Shown here: positions 33,062 to 33,529 of the stretch, one piece after another
Numbering within the stretch: the stretch's first letter is position 1
Layout of the letters: every line of letters starts with the position of its first letter
Assembly (NCBI GenBank): GCA_018646705.1
Contig: JABGUG010000056.1
Span: forward strand, 1 to 33,529
Reading direction: 5' to 3'
Source of the DNA: Candidatus Parcubacteria bacterium
Lineage (GTDB): Bacteria > Patescibacteriota > Patescibacteriia > Magasanikbacterales > UBA922
Length of the DNA: 33,529 bases
Notes under the pieces: generated by a model
The model's input: only the letters and a program-made list of their open reading frames with translations
What the model was told of the DNA's origin: nothing
Databases searched by the model: none
Translations under genes and position numbers: made by a program

Positions 33062-33529
33062 TTATTCTGGTAATAAATTTTCTAAATTAGTATTGTCGGC
33101 CCCAACCTCTTCAGAGGGTGGCGCATCAAACTGATCTTGTGCTAATTTTTGGGCCATAGCCATAAGTTGTTCGTCAGAAATCTCTGCAAGATCTTCTTCT
33201 GAAACTTGCCCTGTTGATATAAGCATTTGTCTGAGTACTGCTGGATCACTAATCATCGTATTGATATCTGGCGTGCCTGGAGCATTGAGTCCTCCTCCAT
33301 TAAACTGACTCTCTAATAAAATATTTGCTGCTGTATCGGACTTTTCAAGTAACGGAGAAACAATTAGCTCAGTACTTGTAGAGAGATTATCAAACCCAGT
33401 ATCACCACATGCCTGACCCTCAGGACAAAGTGGATTCGTACCCCCGTCTATTTCAACCTTATCATCCAATCCATCTGAGTCTGTATCTGGTAGATATCGA
33501 CTAGTCTCATAAAAGAATAATTCTTCATA
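33062..33529 (-). CDS. Secreted or surface protein, 3' end only, with Asp-rich calcium-binding motif
   Basis: The frame is open to the right edge, so the true start is outside the window. The 155 visible residues begin YEELFFYETSRYLPDTDSDG and contain DTDSDGLDDKVEIDGGTNP, the thrombospondin type 3/EF-like calcium loop found in bacterial surface proteins, then CPEGQACG. The rest is acidic, with predicted helices (SEEDLAEISDEQLMAMAQKLAQ). The stop is 4 bp before the start of the giant gene, so both are probably one operon and may share an extracellular role. Confidence 0.75.
   Translation of the reverse strand, partial: YEELFFYETSRYLPDTDSDGLDDKVEIDGGTNPLCPEGQACGDTGFDNLSTSTELIVSPLLEKSDTAANILLESQFNGGGLNAPGTPDINTMISDPAVLRQMLISTGQVSEEDLAEISDEQLMAMAQKLAQDQFDAPPSEEVGADNTNLENLLPE

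Noticed and set aside
33467-33469. Start codon of the gene at the right edge
   Set aside because: The codon there is TTG and the frame continues to the window end with a calcium-loop motif across this point, so it is an internal position.

Overview
The window looks like a chromosomal segment of a Candidate Phyla Radiation (Patescibacteria) bacterium, probably of the Parcubacteria type. This placement is inferred from AT-rich DNA, very tight gene packing, reduced versions of housekeeping proteins, an LPAGRQ-type palindrome (CCTGCCTGCC and its mirror), very large secreted Cys-rich proteins and a REP-type transposase. No rRNA or ribosomal protein gene is present, so the placement is not proven.

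Layout. 1-552 (-) is the start of an unknown coiled-coil gene cut by the window edge, transcribed divergently from topA (646-2925, +). The 340-bp gap between topA and the ppGpp synthetase/hydrolase gene (3267-4760, +) holds two predicted small RNA genes on the minus strand. Each has its own sigma70-type promoter and intrinsic terminator, and the first 13 nt of one can pair with the loop region of the other. parA-parB follow on the minus strand, then a plus-strand unit with a broken tRNA-Leu carrying a palindrome, an intact tRNA-Leu(CAA) and a membrane metallophosphoesterase. The minus-strand group scpA-scpB-PBP/carboxypeptidase-small membrane transporter (10647-7805) serves chromosome condensation and the cell envelope. 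Next comes a compact minus-strand unit aspS - winged-helix-like protein - AlgI-like MBOAT acyltransferase - AlgJ/AlgX-like SGNH protein - GT-C glycosyltransferase (17049-10716), which suggests a surface glycan O-acetylation system hitched to a tRNA synthetase gene. A two-gene unit (21440-17260) encodes a small anchored protein and a 1206-residue secreted M23 peptidase/Ig-like/lamin-tail/beta-helix protein.

The right third is accessory. It contains a REP-associated tyrosine transposase with an in-frame 54-bp triple repeat and a 28-bp perfect palindrome inside its own gene, a small coiled-coil gene, and a roughly 0.7-kb GC-rich island encoding a lipoprotein behind an AT-rich host-like promoter and a hairpin-rich leader. 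A 9-kb gene for a 3001-residue secreted Cys-rich protein fills 24052-33057, preceded in the same operon by the 3' end of a gene with a calcium-binding-type Asp-rich motif.

The main new candidates are the paired small RNAs (2925-3191), the palindrome-split tRNA-Leu (6561-6605), the transposase with internal REP repeats (21964-22139), the GC-rich lipoprotein island with its structured leader (23059-23967) and the giant Cys-repeat protein.
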